Shown: positions 31,951-40,482, counted from the stretch's first letter. The stretch is 52,301 nt of DNA from JAUSPI01 sp964454305 (GCA_964454305.1 CAYVXX010000007.1:1-52301), one strand, 5' to 3'. Translations and numbers: made by a program. Notes: generated from the sequence alone by a model not told the origin.

Positions 31951-32982
31951 CTATCCTTTTATTTTCTTTTCCAGTTCTTCAATCCTCTTCTGAAGAGAGA
32001 TCACCGTTTTTCTCATTTCAGGCAATTGAGGAAGATGTGCCTGCACACGTAACCATCTGCGATGCGGCATGTGGGGAGATCCCGATACAACCTGGTTTGA
32101 CGGGATATCTTCGGGAACACCCGACTGCGCTCCGACCATAACATTGTCGCCTATATCGAGATGCCCAACCAGGCCTGCCTGACCTCCAAGTATTACACTT
32201 TTCCCTAATCTTGTGCTGCCGGATATTCCTACCTGCGCAACAATTACGGATTTTTCACCGATTATAACGTTATGGGCAATCTGAACCAGATTGTCGATCT
32301 TAACCCCCTTCTTTATCCAGGTTTTCTCAAGTGTTCCCCGGTCTATCGTGGTATTAGCACCTATTTCAACATCATCATCTATCTGGACAAATCCTACCTG
32401 AGGCACTTTCAGATTGTCCACCCCCGGATTGGCAAAACCGAATCCGTCACTACCTACAACCACCCCGGCATGGAGAATCACCCTTTTACCTATTATGCAT
32501 TTCCTGTAAATGGTAACATTCGGATAAAGAATCGAGTCTTCATCTATTATTACGTCATTTCCCACAAAGACACCCGGATAAAGGATAACCCCTCTTCTGA
32601 TCTGAGCACCATCACCTATGTAAACACCGGGATAGACGGTTACATCTTCTGCTATTTCCGCCCCACCTGCTATGAAGGCATCCTCACTGATCTTTACAAC
32701 GTCTTGCTTTTCAGGGTAATAAATGCCGAGGAGTTTTGCCATGGAAGCATAGGGGTCCTTGACAATTAAAAGGTTTTTGTTTGAATTTTCTACTTTGGCA
32801 GAAACCAGAACAGCAGAGGCACTCGTTGTTTCAAGTTTTTTACGATATTTAGGGTTTGCTATGAATGTAAGGTCACCTTCCCCGGCCTCATCGATACCCT
32901 TGATGTCACGAATAACAACCTTGTCATCCCCAACAACCGTACCACCTAAAATTTCAGCTATTTCACTTAATTTTTTCTCCAT
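31951..32982 (-). CDS. lpxD: UDP-3-O-(3-hydroxyacyl)glucosamine N-acyltransferase
   Basis: A 343-residue protein with an N-terminal uridine-binding domain (LSEIAEILGGTVVGDDKVVIRDI, FIANPKYRKKLETT) and a long hexapeptide helix. VVVGSDGFGFANPGVDNLKVPQVGFVQIDDDVEIGANTTIDRGTL is diagnostic for LpxD. The catalytic histidine lies in NLVQIAHNVIIGE. A C-terminal coiled helix (LPEMRKTVISLQKRIEELEKKIKG) ends it. It adds the amide-linked acyl chain at C2. It follows ompH after a 278-base gap holding a mobile inverted-repeat element. Confidence 0.94.
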   Translation of the reverse strand: MEKKLSEIAEILGGTVVGDDKVVIRDIKGIDEAGEGDLTFIANPKYRKKLETTSASAVLVSAKVENSNKNLLIVKDPYASMAKLLGIYYPEKQDVVKISEDAFIAGGAEIAEDVTVYPGVYIGDGAQIRRGVILYPGVFVGNDVIIDEDSILYPNVTIYRKCIIGKRVILHAGVVVGSDGFGFANPGVDNLKVPQVGFVQIDDDVEIGANTTIDRGTLEKTWIKKGVKIDNLVQIAHNVIIGEKSVIVAQVGISGSTRLGKSVILGGQAGLVGHLDIGDNVMVGAQSGVPEDIPSNQVVSGSPHMPHRRWLRVQAHLPQLPEMRKTVISLQKRIEELEKKIKG

Positions 32983-33057
32983 TAAATTTTACCTATGCAT
33001 CAAAAAATCTTGATTAGCCCTCAAAACCATATTTTTCAGTTTTTCAAAGGTCTAAAG

Positions 33058-33196
33058 ATGACAAGTTCGTAAAAAGTCTCCTCAGCTTGTCATTTCGAGT
33101 GAAACGAGAAATCTTTTAAACGTAACATGCTGAAAAGATAAGATTTCTCCCTGTGGTCGAAATGACATATTCGTCGAATTTCACTTTTTACGAAGC
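33058..33196. mobile_element. MITE-like element with TTCGTAAAAAGT terminal inverted repeats
   Basis: The left end ATGACAAGTTCGTAAAAAGTC (from 33058) and the right end ACTTTTTACGAA (33183-33194) are inverted. Inside, TGTCATTTCGAGTGAAACGAG and the corresponding GTCGAAATGACA form a second inverted pair. A relative with the same ends lies at 51374-51515. There is no coding capacity. Confidence 0.65.
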
Positions 33197-33230
33197 CATC
33201 AAAGATTGATTCTGCAAATCCTTTTCATCC

Positions 33231-33262
33231 TTTGTGCCTTTGGTACTTTGTGCCTGATAACT
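33231..33262. repeat. TTTGTGCC tandem block at the ompH stop
   Basis: CTTTGTGCC occurs twice within 20 bases with TTTGGTA between. Similar blocks lie at 23882-23912, 37556-37592 and 38880-38993, each at a gene edge. Confidence 0.5.
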
Positions 33263-33797
33263 ATTTCTTATCCTTATAGGTACTGTTAAATTCTTTTATT
33301 ACTTTGTCGGTTATGTCGTCTTCCTTGGAGAGATATGCAATACCCTGAGTGTTGACATCCAGTATAATAGTATATTTTTCTTTTTTGCCGATTGTATCTA
33401 CAACCTTTAATATTTCAGGAATAAGTTCCCTGGAAAGCGCCTGGTCTCTCCGTTGCAACTCTTCATTGGAATCCTTAACTAATCTCTGGTAATCTCTGAG
33501 ATCTGTCTGGTAAGAGATCTCCTTCTCTTTTACAGCCTCCGGCTTCAGTATCAGCCGTTGTTTATCCAGCTCTTCCTTTAGTTTTGTTAGCTTAGCTTCT
33601 TCTTTCTGTATCTTTGCCTTGTCCTTCTCAAATGCCTTTCTAAACTCCTGTGCAGCCTTCTTCCCGGCTTCCGATCGGATCATTATCCCTCTCACATCGA
33701 TAAAACCAATCTTATCAGCCGCAATAGCATAGGAGCCGGACATAACAAGTGACAATATAACAAAAAAAGTTAAAACCAACAGACCAGATTTTTTCAT
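33261..33797 (-). CDS. ompH: OmpH/Skp-family periplasmic chaperone
   Basis: The ATG at 33797 with GGGGG upstream is the start; earlier codons in the same frame are repeat-derived. The 178-residue precursor begins MKKSGLLVLTFFVILSLVMSGSYAIAADKIGFID, a signal peptide with likely cleavage after AIA. A long charged coiled coil follows (EKDKAKIQKEEAKLTKLKEELDKQ region), the tentacles of Skp. The C-terminal strand (EKYTIILDVNTQGIAYLSKEDDIT) closes the body. It holds unfolded outer-membrane proteins on their way to BamA, whose gene is just upstream. Two large hairpins lie between the genes. Confidence 0.85.
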   Translation of the reverse strand: MKKSGLLVLTFFVILSLVMSGSYAIAADKIGFIDVRGIMIRSEAGKKAAQEFRKAFEKDKAKIQKEEAKLTKLKEELDKQRLILKPEAVKEKEISYQTDLRDYQRLVKDSNEELQRRDQALSRELIPEILKVVDTIGKKEKYTIILDVNTQGIAYLSKEDDITDKVIKEFNSTYKDKK

Positions 33798-33870
33798 ATA
33801 ACGTTCCCCCTTTAATTTGTAAGTTAAAGATAAAAGAATGTAAATGTCAAAATAGAAAAATTTAAAGTAG

Positions 33871-33925
33871 GGTGGCATTTTATATGCCACCATGTACGGT
33901 CGGGTATAAAACCCGACCGTACATG
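33871..33925. repeat. Two adjacent perfect palindromes
   Basis: GGTGGCAT/ATGCCACC (33871-33878 with 33884-33891) is followed at once by CATGTACGGTCGGGT/ACCCGACCGTACATG (33891-33905 with 33911-33925), a perfect 15-bp stem with loop ATAAA. They could stall transcription between bamA and ompH or be a REP-type unit. Confidence 0.75.
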
Positions 33926-33975
33926 AACTGCCCCGCCGCAAGCAGCAGAATATCAAAATGAGTGTTTTGTTTTTC

Positions 33976-33998
33976 CTGTCGCAGCAAGCTGCGGGGAA
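33976..33998. repeat. REP-like hairpin, GCAGCAAGCTGC core
   Basis: CGCAGC, AA, GCTGCG (33980-33993) is flanked by TCCTGT and GGGGAATC. It matches the element at 12378-12398 in reverse orientation. Confidence 0.6.
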
Positions 33999-34008
33999 TC
34001 AAACCCTA

Positions 34009-34068
34009 CAGATTTCGCATCGCACTTCAAGTGATTAGAGTAATCCGTGTAATCTGCGAAATCTGTGG
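34009..34068. repeat. 9-bp tandem AATCTGYG inside an inverted repeat
   Basis: TAATCCGTG, TAATCTGCG and AAATCTGTG follow each other without gap at 34041-34067. CAGATTTCGCA (34009-34019) and TGCGAAATCTG (34055-34065) are exact reverse complements. Confidence 0.65.
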
Positions 34069-34130
34069 ATTAAACTTGAAGTTCACACCAAGACCCGGAA
34101 CTCAGAACTCAGAACTTTGAACTTCAAAAC

Positions 34131-36788
34131 TCACATAAACATACCGATGGTAAATTCCCACCTGCTTGCGGCCTCATCACCCTTACGATCAAGGACATGA
34201 CCCCATTCCAGCCTCAAGGGACCTATAGGTGAATACCAGCGGACACCCACTCCGGCGGTCCTTCTCATATCTCCCAGATCATAACCGCTTTCCCAGGTAT
34301 TTCCTGTGTCAAAAAATATTACCCCCTTCATCCCGGCGTTCTTGACAAGAGGAAATATAAAATCCAGATTGAAACAGGCCATCGTTTCTCCCCCGATGAC
34401 ATCACCTGTCGCGGGATCGGTGGGACCCACATCTCTGAGTCCTCTAAGAGAGTTTATCCCTCCTAAGTAAAAACGGTCATATATGGGTATTTTTTTGTCC
34501 CCGTTCTTCTGCATCAATCCCGCTCGCCCGCGGACACCGAATACCGTATCCATCGGAAGCGGGAAAAACCAGGTAGAACTTCCTGTATATTTCGTAAAAT
34601 CGGTGTCTCCCTGAAGCAACCCGCCGCTGTATTCTGTGGAGATTGTGTTTTTAGATCCCCGGGTCGGAAACATATAATCATCTGTGGTGTCCCTTGTAAG
34701 TGTACCTGTAAGACTGCTTTCTGTAATACTTCCTTCCTGTTCCTTGATATAGGTGGATGCACCCTCTTCTACATTTCTTACGTTATTTGTCGAAAGTCTG
34801 TATCCGAGGTAACCTGTTACGTAGCTCCAAAGCGGGTAGCCGAGTGTTGTTCCAAAGCCCTGTGTGCTCACATCATAACTATCGTACTCTCTCTCAGTAT
34901 CCCATATCTCCCACTTACTCCACAGAGGCATATCAAAGAGCCAGGGTTCGATAAAGGAAAGTTCATAGTTGGTTGTGCTTGATCCCAGCTGGGCAGATAG
35001 ACTCAGGGTCTGTCCCCTTCCGAAGAGGTTCTGCTGTGATACCTGAGCCATGAAGACTGCCTGTTCCTGAGCACTGTATCCGGCGCCAATGCTGAACATC
35101 CCGGTAGGTTTCTCTTTGACACGAATATTTATATCTGTCAGGCCTTCATCAGGCCCCTTTACCGTTTGAAAATCAATCTCCTCAAAATATCGAATCCGGT
35201 TGAGTTTCATATAGCTCGTTTTCAATTTACTGCTACTGTACAGATCTCCTTCTACAAACGCAAGCTGTCTCCTGATAACCTTGTCTCTCGTCTTCGTGTT
35301 TCCACTTATCGATATCCTGTTGAAGTATACCTGATTGCCCTTTTTAACATTATAAACTATATCCACTTTCTGGTCTTTTTCACGAGGTATGGTATGCGGT
35401 GTTACATTTGCATAGGCATAGCCGTCATTATTGCACGTCACGGTGAGATAATCGATATCCTTGATTACCGATTCCCTGTCATAGTAGTCTTTTTTGTTGA
35501 TCTTCAGTTTCTCCATGAGCTCGGCACGAGGAACGGAAAGCGTGTCACCAGTGATCTCCACAGTCCCCACTATAAACTGTTTCCCCTCTGATACGGATAT
35601 CTTTACATAAACCCATTCTTTGTCATGTGTAATCTCCGGCTCACCGATTTTTGCATTAATATAACCGTTATTGAGATAGAAGGCATTCAGCTTATTTATA
35701 TCCTGTTTTAATCTGTCCTCCTTGAGAATACCTGAGTCGGTAAGGAAATGGAATATACCCCATTCAGAGGTATCCATCATATCCTTCAGCTCTTTATCAC
35801 TGTATGCCTTATTTCCCTCAAAGATAAGACTCTTTATATATAGCCTCTCATTCTCTGCTACGTTAAAAATAATAACTATATTTTTATCTTCCTCTTTCTC
35901 CGCTTTGTAACTTACCTCTGCGTTGAAATATCCCTTATTGTCATAAAGGGTTTTGATCTTTTCTGCATCTGATTTTACCCTGTCCAGATTAAGAATCTGA
36001 CGTGGTTTGACCGTTAATACCCCTTCTATTTCCTCAGTTTCTATCACATCGTTTCCCTTAATTTCGATATCGGTTATAAGGGGTTTTTCCTCTAAGGCAA
36101 ATGTAATGACCTTTCCCTCCGGGCTGTCTGTAACATCTACCGTTACATCGCCAAAATAGCCCATCCCGTAAATAGCCTTGATGTCAGAGGAAAGTAATCT
36201 TTCTGAAAAAATGTTTCCCTTAGCGCTTTTCAGGACGTTGTACACAGCACTGTCCTCTATCCTCTTATTACCTGTGAATATTATTTCTGCTATCTTCTGT
36301 TCACGCGATGTTTCCAAAAATATTTTTTCTGTCAACTGGGCAGAAAGATTGCCAATACTTTTAATGCCGGCACCCTGGACAAAGAAACTCTGTGACACCT
36401 TTTTGTCCTTGATATTTATAATTTTAGCATCAACACTTATAAACTCTCCCATCATGGAGAGACTTCCAATTATTGCAAAGTCGGCTCCTATCTCTCTTCC
36501 CACTCTGCCGGCCAATTTTTCGTCTACCCGTCTCCCACTGATCAATTTTAAGAAGGTATTTTTTTTGATTACCTGAACATACCCGGTTTTCATGAGCTCC
36601 GTAGAGATGCCGCTGTATATCTGATCCTGCAGGTAATTTTTCTCTTTCTTGGCATGAATATCAAAAGGAAAGATAGCGATTTTTTTCAGATCTTTTGCCC
36701 TGAGATTTTGCGGAAACAAAAACAACAGTACTATCAGGATAAAGAGGACTCTTTGGAATATAAAAATTGTCTTATTATTCACTGGCAT
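34131..36788 (-). CDS. bamA: Outer-membrane protein assembly factor BamA with extra N-terminal domain
   Basis: The ATG at 36788 lies inside the lolD end, with GGAAAG four bases upstream. The 885-residue precursor has a signal peptide (about 1-31) and then a domain at about 33-160 (KKIAIFPFDIHA, GADFAIIGSLSMMGE) resembling the TolB-N/FlgO-like fold. Five POTRA domains follow from about 166 to 570, each starting like IAEIIFTGNKRIED or FNRISISGNTKTRDK. The barrel extends to the C-terminal FTIGMFM. SLRGLRD stands for the conserved (V)RGF loop-6 motif. BamA folds barrels into the outer membrane. The extra domain makes it roughly 100 residues longer than most BamA proteins. Confidence 0.93.
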   Translation of the reverse strand: MPVNNKTIFIFQRVLFILIVLLFLFPQNLRAKDLKKIAIFPFDIHAKKEKNYLQDQIYSGISTELMKTGYVQVIKKNTFLKLISGRRVDEKLAGRVGREIGADFAIIGSLSMMGEFISVDAKIINIKDKKVSQSFFVQGAGIKSIGNLSAQLTEKIFLETSREQKIAEIIFTGNKRIEDSAVYNVLKSAKGNIFSERLLSSDIKAIYGMGYFGDVTVDVTDSPEGKVITFALEEKPLITDIEIKGNDVIETEEIEGVLTVKPRQILNLDRVKSDAEKIKTLYDNKGYFNAEVSYKAEKEEDKNIVIIFNVAENERLYIKSLIFEGNKAYSDKELKDMMDTSEWGIFHFLTDSGILKEDRLKQDINKLNAFYLNNGYINAKIGEPEITHDKEWVYVKISVSEGKQFIVGTVEITGDTLSVPRAELMEKLKINKKDYYDRESVIKDIDYLTVTCNNDGYAYANVTPHTIPREKDQKVDIVYNVKKGNQVYFNRISISGNTKTRDKVIRRQLAFVEGDLYSSSKLKTSYMKLNRIRYFEEIDFQTVKGPDEGLTDINIRVKEKPTGMFSIGAGYSAQEQAVFMAQVSQQNLFGRGQTLSLSAQLGSSTTNYELSFIEPWLFDMPLWSKWEIWDTEREYDSYDVSTQGFGTTLGYPLWSYVTGYLGYRLSTNNVRNVEEGASTYIKEQEGSITESSLTGTLTRDTTDDYMFPTRGSKNTISTEYSGGLLQGDTDFTKYTGSSTWFFPLPMDTVFGVRGRAGLMQKNGDKKIPIYDRFYLGGINSLRGLRDVGPTDPATGDVIGGETMACFNLDFIFPLVKNAGMKGVIFFDTGNTWESGYDLGDMRRTAGVGVRWYSPIGPLRLEWGHVLDRKGDEAASRWEFTIGMFM

Positions 36789-37446
36789 AAAGCTTTCCGT
36801 CCCGCAGGCCTGTGACACGGGACATACGGTTGGCCAACAGTCTGTTATGAGTAACTGCAACGAGTGTAATATTCTTTGTTTTGTTCAGATTTATCAGGAT
36901 GTCTTCTACCTTCTTTCCGGTTTCCGTGTCAAGGTTTCCTGTTGGTTCATCAGCCAGTATCATCTCAGGTTCCATTATTAATGCCCTTGCCACAGCAACC
37001 CTTTGTTGTTCTCCTCCGGAAAGTTCCCCCGGCTTGTGAGTCATCCTATCATCAAGTCCCATTTCATTCAAGATAATCCCGGCCCTTTCCCTTGCTTCCT
37101 GCTTGGACATGTTATTTATCAATGCCGGCATCATCACATTTTCCAGGCTACTGAACTCCGGCAGAAGATGATGGAACTGAAAAACAAATCCTATCTTTCT
37201 GTTTCTGAATTCAGCAAGTTTTTTTTCATTCCAGTTGAAAACATTCACATCATCGAAAAACATTGTCCCGGAAGTAGGTTGATCAAGTGTCCCCAGTATA
37301 TGAAGGAAAGTACTTTTCCCCGCACCGGAAACACCAAGAATTGCCAGGGATTCACCTCTCGCAATTTCAAGATTCAATCCTTTTAATACCTCAATCTTAT
37401 TGCCGTCCTTGATAAAGGTTTTTGTCAGATTGTTGATTTTTATCAT
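36775..37446 (-). CDS. lolD: Lipoprotein-releasing ABC transporter ATP-binding protein
   Basis: The ATG at 37446 begins IKINNLTKTFIKDGNKIEVL, the normal start; the frame is open a further 28 codons, but those residues come from a dispersed repeat. The 223-residue ATPase has Walker A LGVSGAGKSTFLHILGTLD, Q-loop FVFQFHHLLPEFSSLENVMMP (LolD-typical), signature LSGGEQQRVAVARAL, Walker B MILADEPTGNLD and the H-loop THNRLLA. With the LolC/E protein it pulls lipoproteins from the inner membrane for LolA. The end overlaps bamA by 14 bases. No strong ribosome-binding site precedes the ATG. Confidence 0.92.
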   Translation of the reverse strand: MIKINNLTKTFIKDGNKIEVLKGLNLEIARGESLAILGVSGAGKSTFLHILGTLDQPTSGTMFFDDVNVFNWNEKKLAEFRNRKIGFVFQFHHLLPEFSSLENVMMPALINNMSKQEARERAGIILNEMGLDDRMTHKPGELSGGEQQRVAVARALIMEPEMILADEPTGNLDTETGKKVEDILINLNKTKNITLVAVTHNRLLANRMSRVTGLRDGKLYASE

Positions 37447-37458
37447 TGTTTGTTTCTT

Positions 37459-37515
37459 GTCATTCTGAACTTGTTTCAGAATCTCCTGAGACCCTGAAAT
37501 AAATTCAGGGTGACT
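37459..37515. repeat. Dispersed double-hairpin repeat, translatable copy ahead of lolD
   Basis: ATTCTGAACTTGTTTCAGAAT and CCCTGAAATAAATTCAGGG stand in a row, with TGTCATTC at the left and GGTGACTC at the right. On the minus strand and in frame with lolD it reads HPEFISGSQEILKQVQND. Relatives lie at 23803-23870 and in 51374-51515. Confidence 0.75.
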
Positions 37516-37588
37516 CTTTCCCTTTGCCACCGTTCATGCAGGGTTAAAGTCCTGCCCTACTTTGTGCCTCTGTATCTTTGTGCCTCTG

Positions 37589-38866
37589 TTATTCATACCT
37601 AAGCGCCTCGGTCGGATCCAGTCTGGAGGCTCTCAAGGATGGATAAATAGTCGACAGAAAACATATGAGCATGGTTCCTACAACAATAATTAAGACATCT
37701 CCGTAATTCACCTGAGATGGAAGTTCACTCAGGTAATATACATCTTGCGGCAATATCCTGAATCCGAAGAGTTTTTCAATATATAAAGATATCTTTTCCA
37801 GGTTGAGGGCAACAGTGAGACCAAAGATACTGCCGAGTATGGTGCCGATTGCACCGATTACAACTCCCTGAAGTATAAATATTTTCATGATACCTTTTGC
37901 GGTTGCACCCATCGATTTCAGTATAGCGATGTCTCTGCTTTTTCCCATAACAACCATTATCAAGGTACATATTATATTAAAGGCTGCCACGAGAACAATC
38001 AGGCTCAGTATAATAAACATAACCCTCTTTTCCAGTTTCAGGGCAGAAAAGAGGTTTTTATTCATCTGCATCCAGTTTCTGGCCCAGTACGGATGCCCCA
38101 GCTTGTTCTCGATAGATTCTGCTATCTCTTTCGCCTTGTAAATATTGGCTACCTTGATCTCTATTCCAGTTACAATATCGTCCATATTGAGGAATTTCTG
38201 GCATTCCTTCAGTGACAAAAAAGCAAGCGATGAATCATATTCATAAAACCCGGAATCGAAAATCCCGACGACGAGGAATTTTTTCATCCTTGGAACCAAC
38301 CCCATCGGGGTGGCAACACCCATAGGAGAGAGAACGCTCACCGTGTCAAAAAGAATCACTCCCAAGTTTCTCGCCAACTCTTTTCCGATAACAATTCCCG
38401 GAAAGGAAGCAACATCAGCTTCGAGCTGAATCGTTTTTCTCCCCTTCTCGGAGAGATAATCAACACTCCCTTCTTTCATCTTTCCTAAATTTATTACGCT
38501 CTTTGCACTCTCGGTTGATAATCCTCTCAGTACCACACCACTTAAACTCTGTCCCCTTTTTAACATGGCCTGGCTGTATATAAAGGGAGTCGACGCAACG
38601 ACACCCTCAACCTCTCCAACCTGTCTCATTACTTCTTTGTACTCCTTGATACTGCTTCCATACTCCATGAGGACGATATGAGAATTAACTCCCAATATCC
38701 TGTTTCTGAGTTCGGTTTCAAACCCATTCATAACTGCAAGTACAATAATCAGTGCTGCAACACCGAGGAATATTCCGGTTATGGAGATGAATGTGATGAT
38801 TGAAACAAAAGCCTGCTTCCTCTTTGCCCTGAGGTAACGCAGGCCGATGAAAAGTTCATAGGACAT
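37589..38866 (-). CDS. lolC: Lipoprotein-releasing ABC transporter permease (LolC/LolE)
   Basis: The ATG at 38866 starts MSYELFIGLRYLRAKRKQAFVSIITFISITGIFLGVAALIIVLAVMNGFE, typical of LolC/E. The 425-residue protein has one N-terminal helix, a large periplasmic MacB-PCD domain (about 50-270) and three C-terminal helices (MFIILSLIVLVAAFNIICTLIMVV and after). It ends RLDPTEALRYE, the family signature. Only one permease gene is present, so the transporter would be a homodimer of it with LolD, as in organisms lacking separate lolC and lolE. TTTGTGCC repeats border both gene ends. Confidence 0.9.
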   Translation of the reverse strand: MSYELFIGLRYLRAKRKQAFVSIITFISITGIFLGVAALIIVLAVMNGFETELRNRILGVNSHIVLMEYGSSIKEYKEVMRQVGEVEGVVASTPFIYSQAMLKRGQSLSGVVLRGLSTESAKSVINLGKMKEGSVDYLSEKGRKTIQLEADVASFPGIVIGKELARNLGVILFDTVSVLSPMGVATPMGLVPRMKKFLVVGIFDSGFYEYDSSLAFLSLKECQKFLNMDDIVTGIEIKVANIYKAKEIAESIENKLGHPYWARNWMQMNKNLFSALKLEKRVMFIILSLIVLVAAFNIICTLIMVVMGKSRDIAILKSMGATAKGIMKIFILQGVVIGAIGTILGSIFGLTVALNLEKISLYIEKLFGFRILPQDVYYLSELPSQVNYGDVLIIVVGTMLICFLSTIYPSLRASRLDPTEALRYE

Positions 38867-38879
38867 ACTAAAATTCCAA

Positions 38880-38993
38880 GTGCCAAAGGCACTAAGGCAC
38901 AAAGTTTATTTGGTTCGTACCTTAAGGTTTTTGTAAGTTTTTATTTTTTCTGTTCTTTGTGCTTTTGTGCCTTTGTCACTTTGTGCCTTTTTT
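38880..38993. repeat. TTTGTGCC tandem/inverted block between lysS and lolC
   Basis: GTGCCAAAGGCACTAAGGCACAAAG (38880 on) and, after about 50 AT-rich bases, TTTGTGCTTTTGTGCCTTTGTCACTTTGTGCC (38957-38988) are built from the same 8-11 base unit in opposite orientation. Confidence 0.5.
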
Positions 38994-40482
38994 ATTTTTT
39001 TCTCATATGTGGGAAGAGGATAACATCCCTGATGGAAGCAGAATCGGTAAACAGCATGATCAGCCTGTCTATCCCTATTCCTTCTCCCGCCGTTGGAGGC
39101 ATGCCGTATTCCAGTGCCCCAACATAATCCTCGTCCATTTCATGGGCCTCTTCGTCTCCCGCCTTTCTTGCCTCAAGCTGCATCAGAAACCGCTCTCGTT
39201 GATCTGCGGGATCGTTCAGTTCCGAGAAGGCATTGGCAATCTCTTTACCACATATATAGAGCTCAAAGCGGTCGACAAACCCCGGATTATCAGTGCTTTT
39301 CTTCGATAGTGGAGAAACCTCTATAGGATAACTTGTGATAAAGGTCGGTTGAATTAAATTTTCCTCCACAGCTTCGTCAAATATTCCCATAATCACTTTT
39401 CCAAGTGGCTCTTTTCCAGTAATCGGAAGTCCTAAATTTCTTGCAAACCCTACGGCCTTTCCGACATCTTCGAGAACATCGGCTTCGATCCTGCAGTATT
39501 TTATGATGGCTTCCTTTACGGTTATCCGCTGCCAAGGTGGTGTAAGATCTATTTGGGTTCCCTGGTAATCAATTGTAAGTGTGTCAAAAAGCTTTTGTGA
39601 AATATAGGCGATAAGCTCTTCCGTCATAACCATCAGATCTTCATAGGTCGCATAGGCCTGATAGAATTCCATCATTGTAAATTCAGGATTATGGAAGGTG
39701 GATACCCCTTCGTTTCTGAAACTTCTGTTTATTTCGTAAACTCTCTCCATTCCTCCTACAACGAGGCGTTTTAGATAGAGCTCAGGTGCTATCCTGAGAT
39801 AGAAGTCCATCCCAAGAGCATTATGATGAGTCTTAAAGGGACGTGCCATGGCACCACCGGCCATTGGTTGCATCATGGGTGTTTCCACCTCAAGAAAGTC
39901 CCTCTCATCCATAAAATTGCGGATTGATTGAATGATGCGGCTCCTGATATAAAATGTCTCCCTGACTTTTGGATTAACAATCAAGTCAAGGTGTCGCTGA
40001 CGGTATCTTGTCTCGATATCGGTAAGACCATGCCACTTCTCCGGTAGAGGTCTCACCGCTTTTGATAAAAGCTTTATCTCGTCCGCTTCAATTGTCAATT
40101 CTCCGGTCCTTGTCTTGAAGACCTTCCCGGCGACAGAAATAATATCTCCTATATCTAGCCTTCTAAATAGAGAGAAAACCTTCTCTCCCACCGTATCTTT
40201 TCTGACATATGACTGAATTCTCCCTTCTCTGTCCTGGATATCGATAAAGGTAGCCTTGCCAAAATTTCTGACGGCCATAAGCCTTCCGGCCAGAATAAAT
40301 CTCTCGTCTAACTGCTCAAGGGTATCTTTATCCATATCCCCAAAGCGGGCAATGATTGCTTTCGTGGTGGCAGTTACTTCTATTATCCCACCTGGATACA
40401 GATCAATACCATCGGTTTTAAGAGATTCTATTTTTTCTTTTCTATTCTTGAGAAGTTCACTCTCTTCCATAGAAACACCCAT
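38992..40482 (-). CDS. lysS: Lysyl-tRNA synthetase, class II
   Basis: A 496-residue class II enzyme. The anticodon-binding OB domain is about residues 50-165 (RNFGKATFIDIQDREGRIQSYVRKD). Motif 1 is near FYIRSRIIQSIRNFMDERDFLEVETPMMQP, motif 2 is EINRSFRNEGVSTFHNPEFTMMEFY and motif 3 is GIGIDRLIMLFTDSASIRDVILFPHMR. It charges tRNA-Lys. An alternative ATG four codons later (40470) is possible. lysS ahead of lolC-lolD is a common order in Desulfobacterota, so this gene heads the envelope run. Confidence 0.95.
   Translation of the reverse strand: MGVSMEESELLKNRKEKIESLKTDGIDLYPGGIIEVTATTKAIIARFGDMDKDTLEQLDERFILAGRLMAVRNFGKATFIDIQDREGRIQSYVRKDTVGEKVFSLFRRLDIGDIISVAGKVFKTRTGELTIEADEIKLLSKAVRPLPEKWHGLTDIETRYRQRHLDLIVNPKVRETFYIRSRIIQSIRNFMDERDFLEVETPMMQPMAGGAMARPFKTHHNALGMDFYLRIAPELYLKRLVVGGMERVYEINRSFRNEGVSTFHNPEFTMMEFYQAYATYEDLMVMTEELIAYISQKLFDTLTIDYQGTQIDLTPPWQRITVKEAIIKYCRIEADVLEDVGKAVGFARNLGLPITGKEPLGKVIMGIFDEAVEENLIQPTFITSYPIEVSPLSKKSTDNPGFVDRFELYICGKEIANAFSELNDPADQRERFLMQLEARKAGDEEAHEMDEDYVGALEYGMPPTAGEGIGIDRLIMLFTDSASIRDVILFPHMRKK

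Larger units (their letters stand above)
33798..34130. other. bamA-ompH gap filled with palindromes and tandem repeats
   Basis: This 333-base stretch has no gene. It holds the hairpins at 33871-33925, a REP-like hairpin at 33976-33998, a 9-bp tandem with an 11-bp inverted repeat at 34009-34068, and the 7-bp block at 34083-34131. A promoter for ompH may lie within 33798-33870, but none was convincing. Confidence 0.6.

Noticed and set aside
33058..33196. CRISPR-like array because of repeated short motifs in the gap.
   Set aside because: The motifs are nested inverted repeats, not regularly spaced direct repeats with unique spacers, and no cas gene is present.
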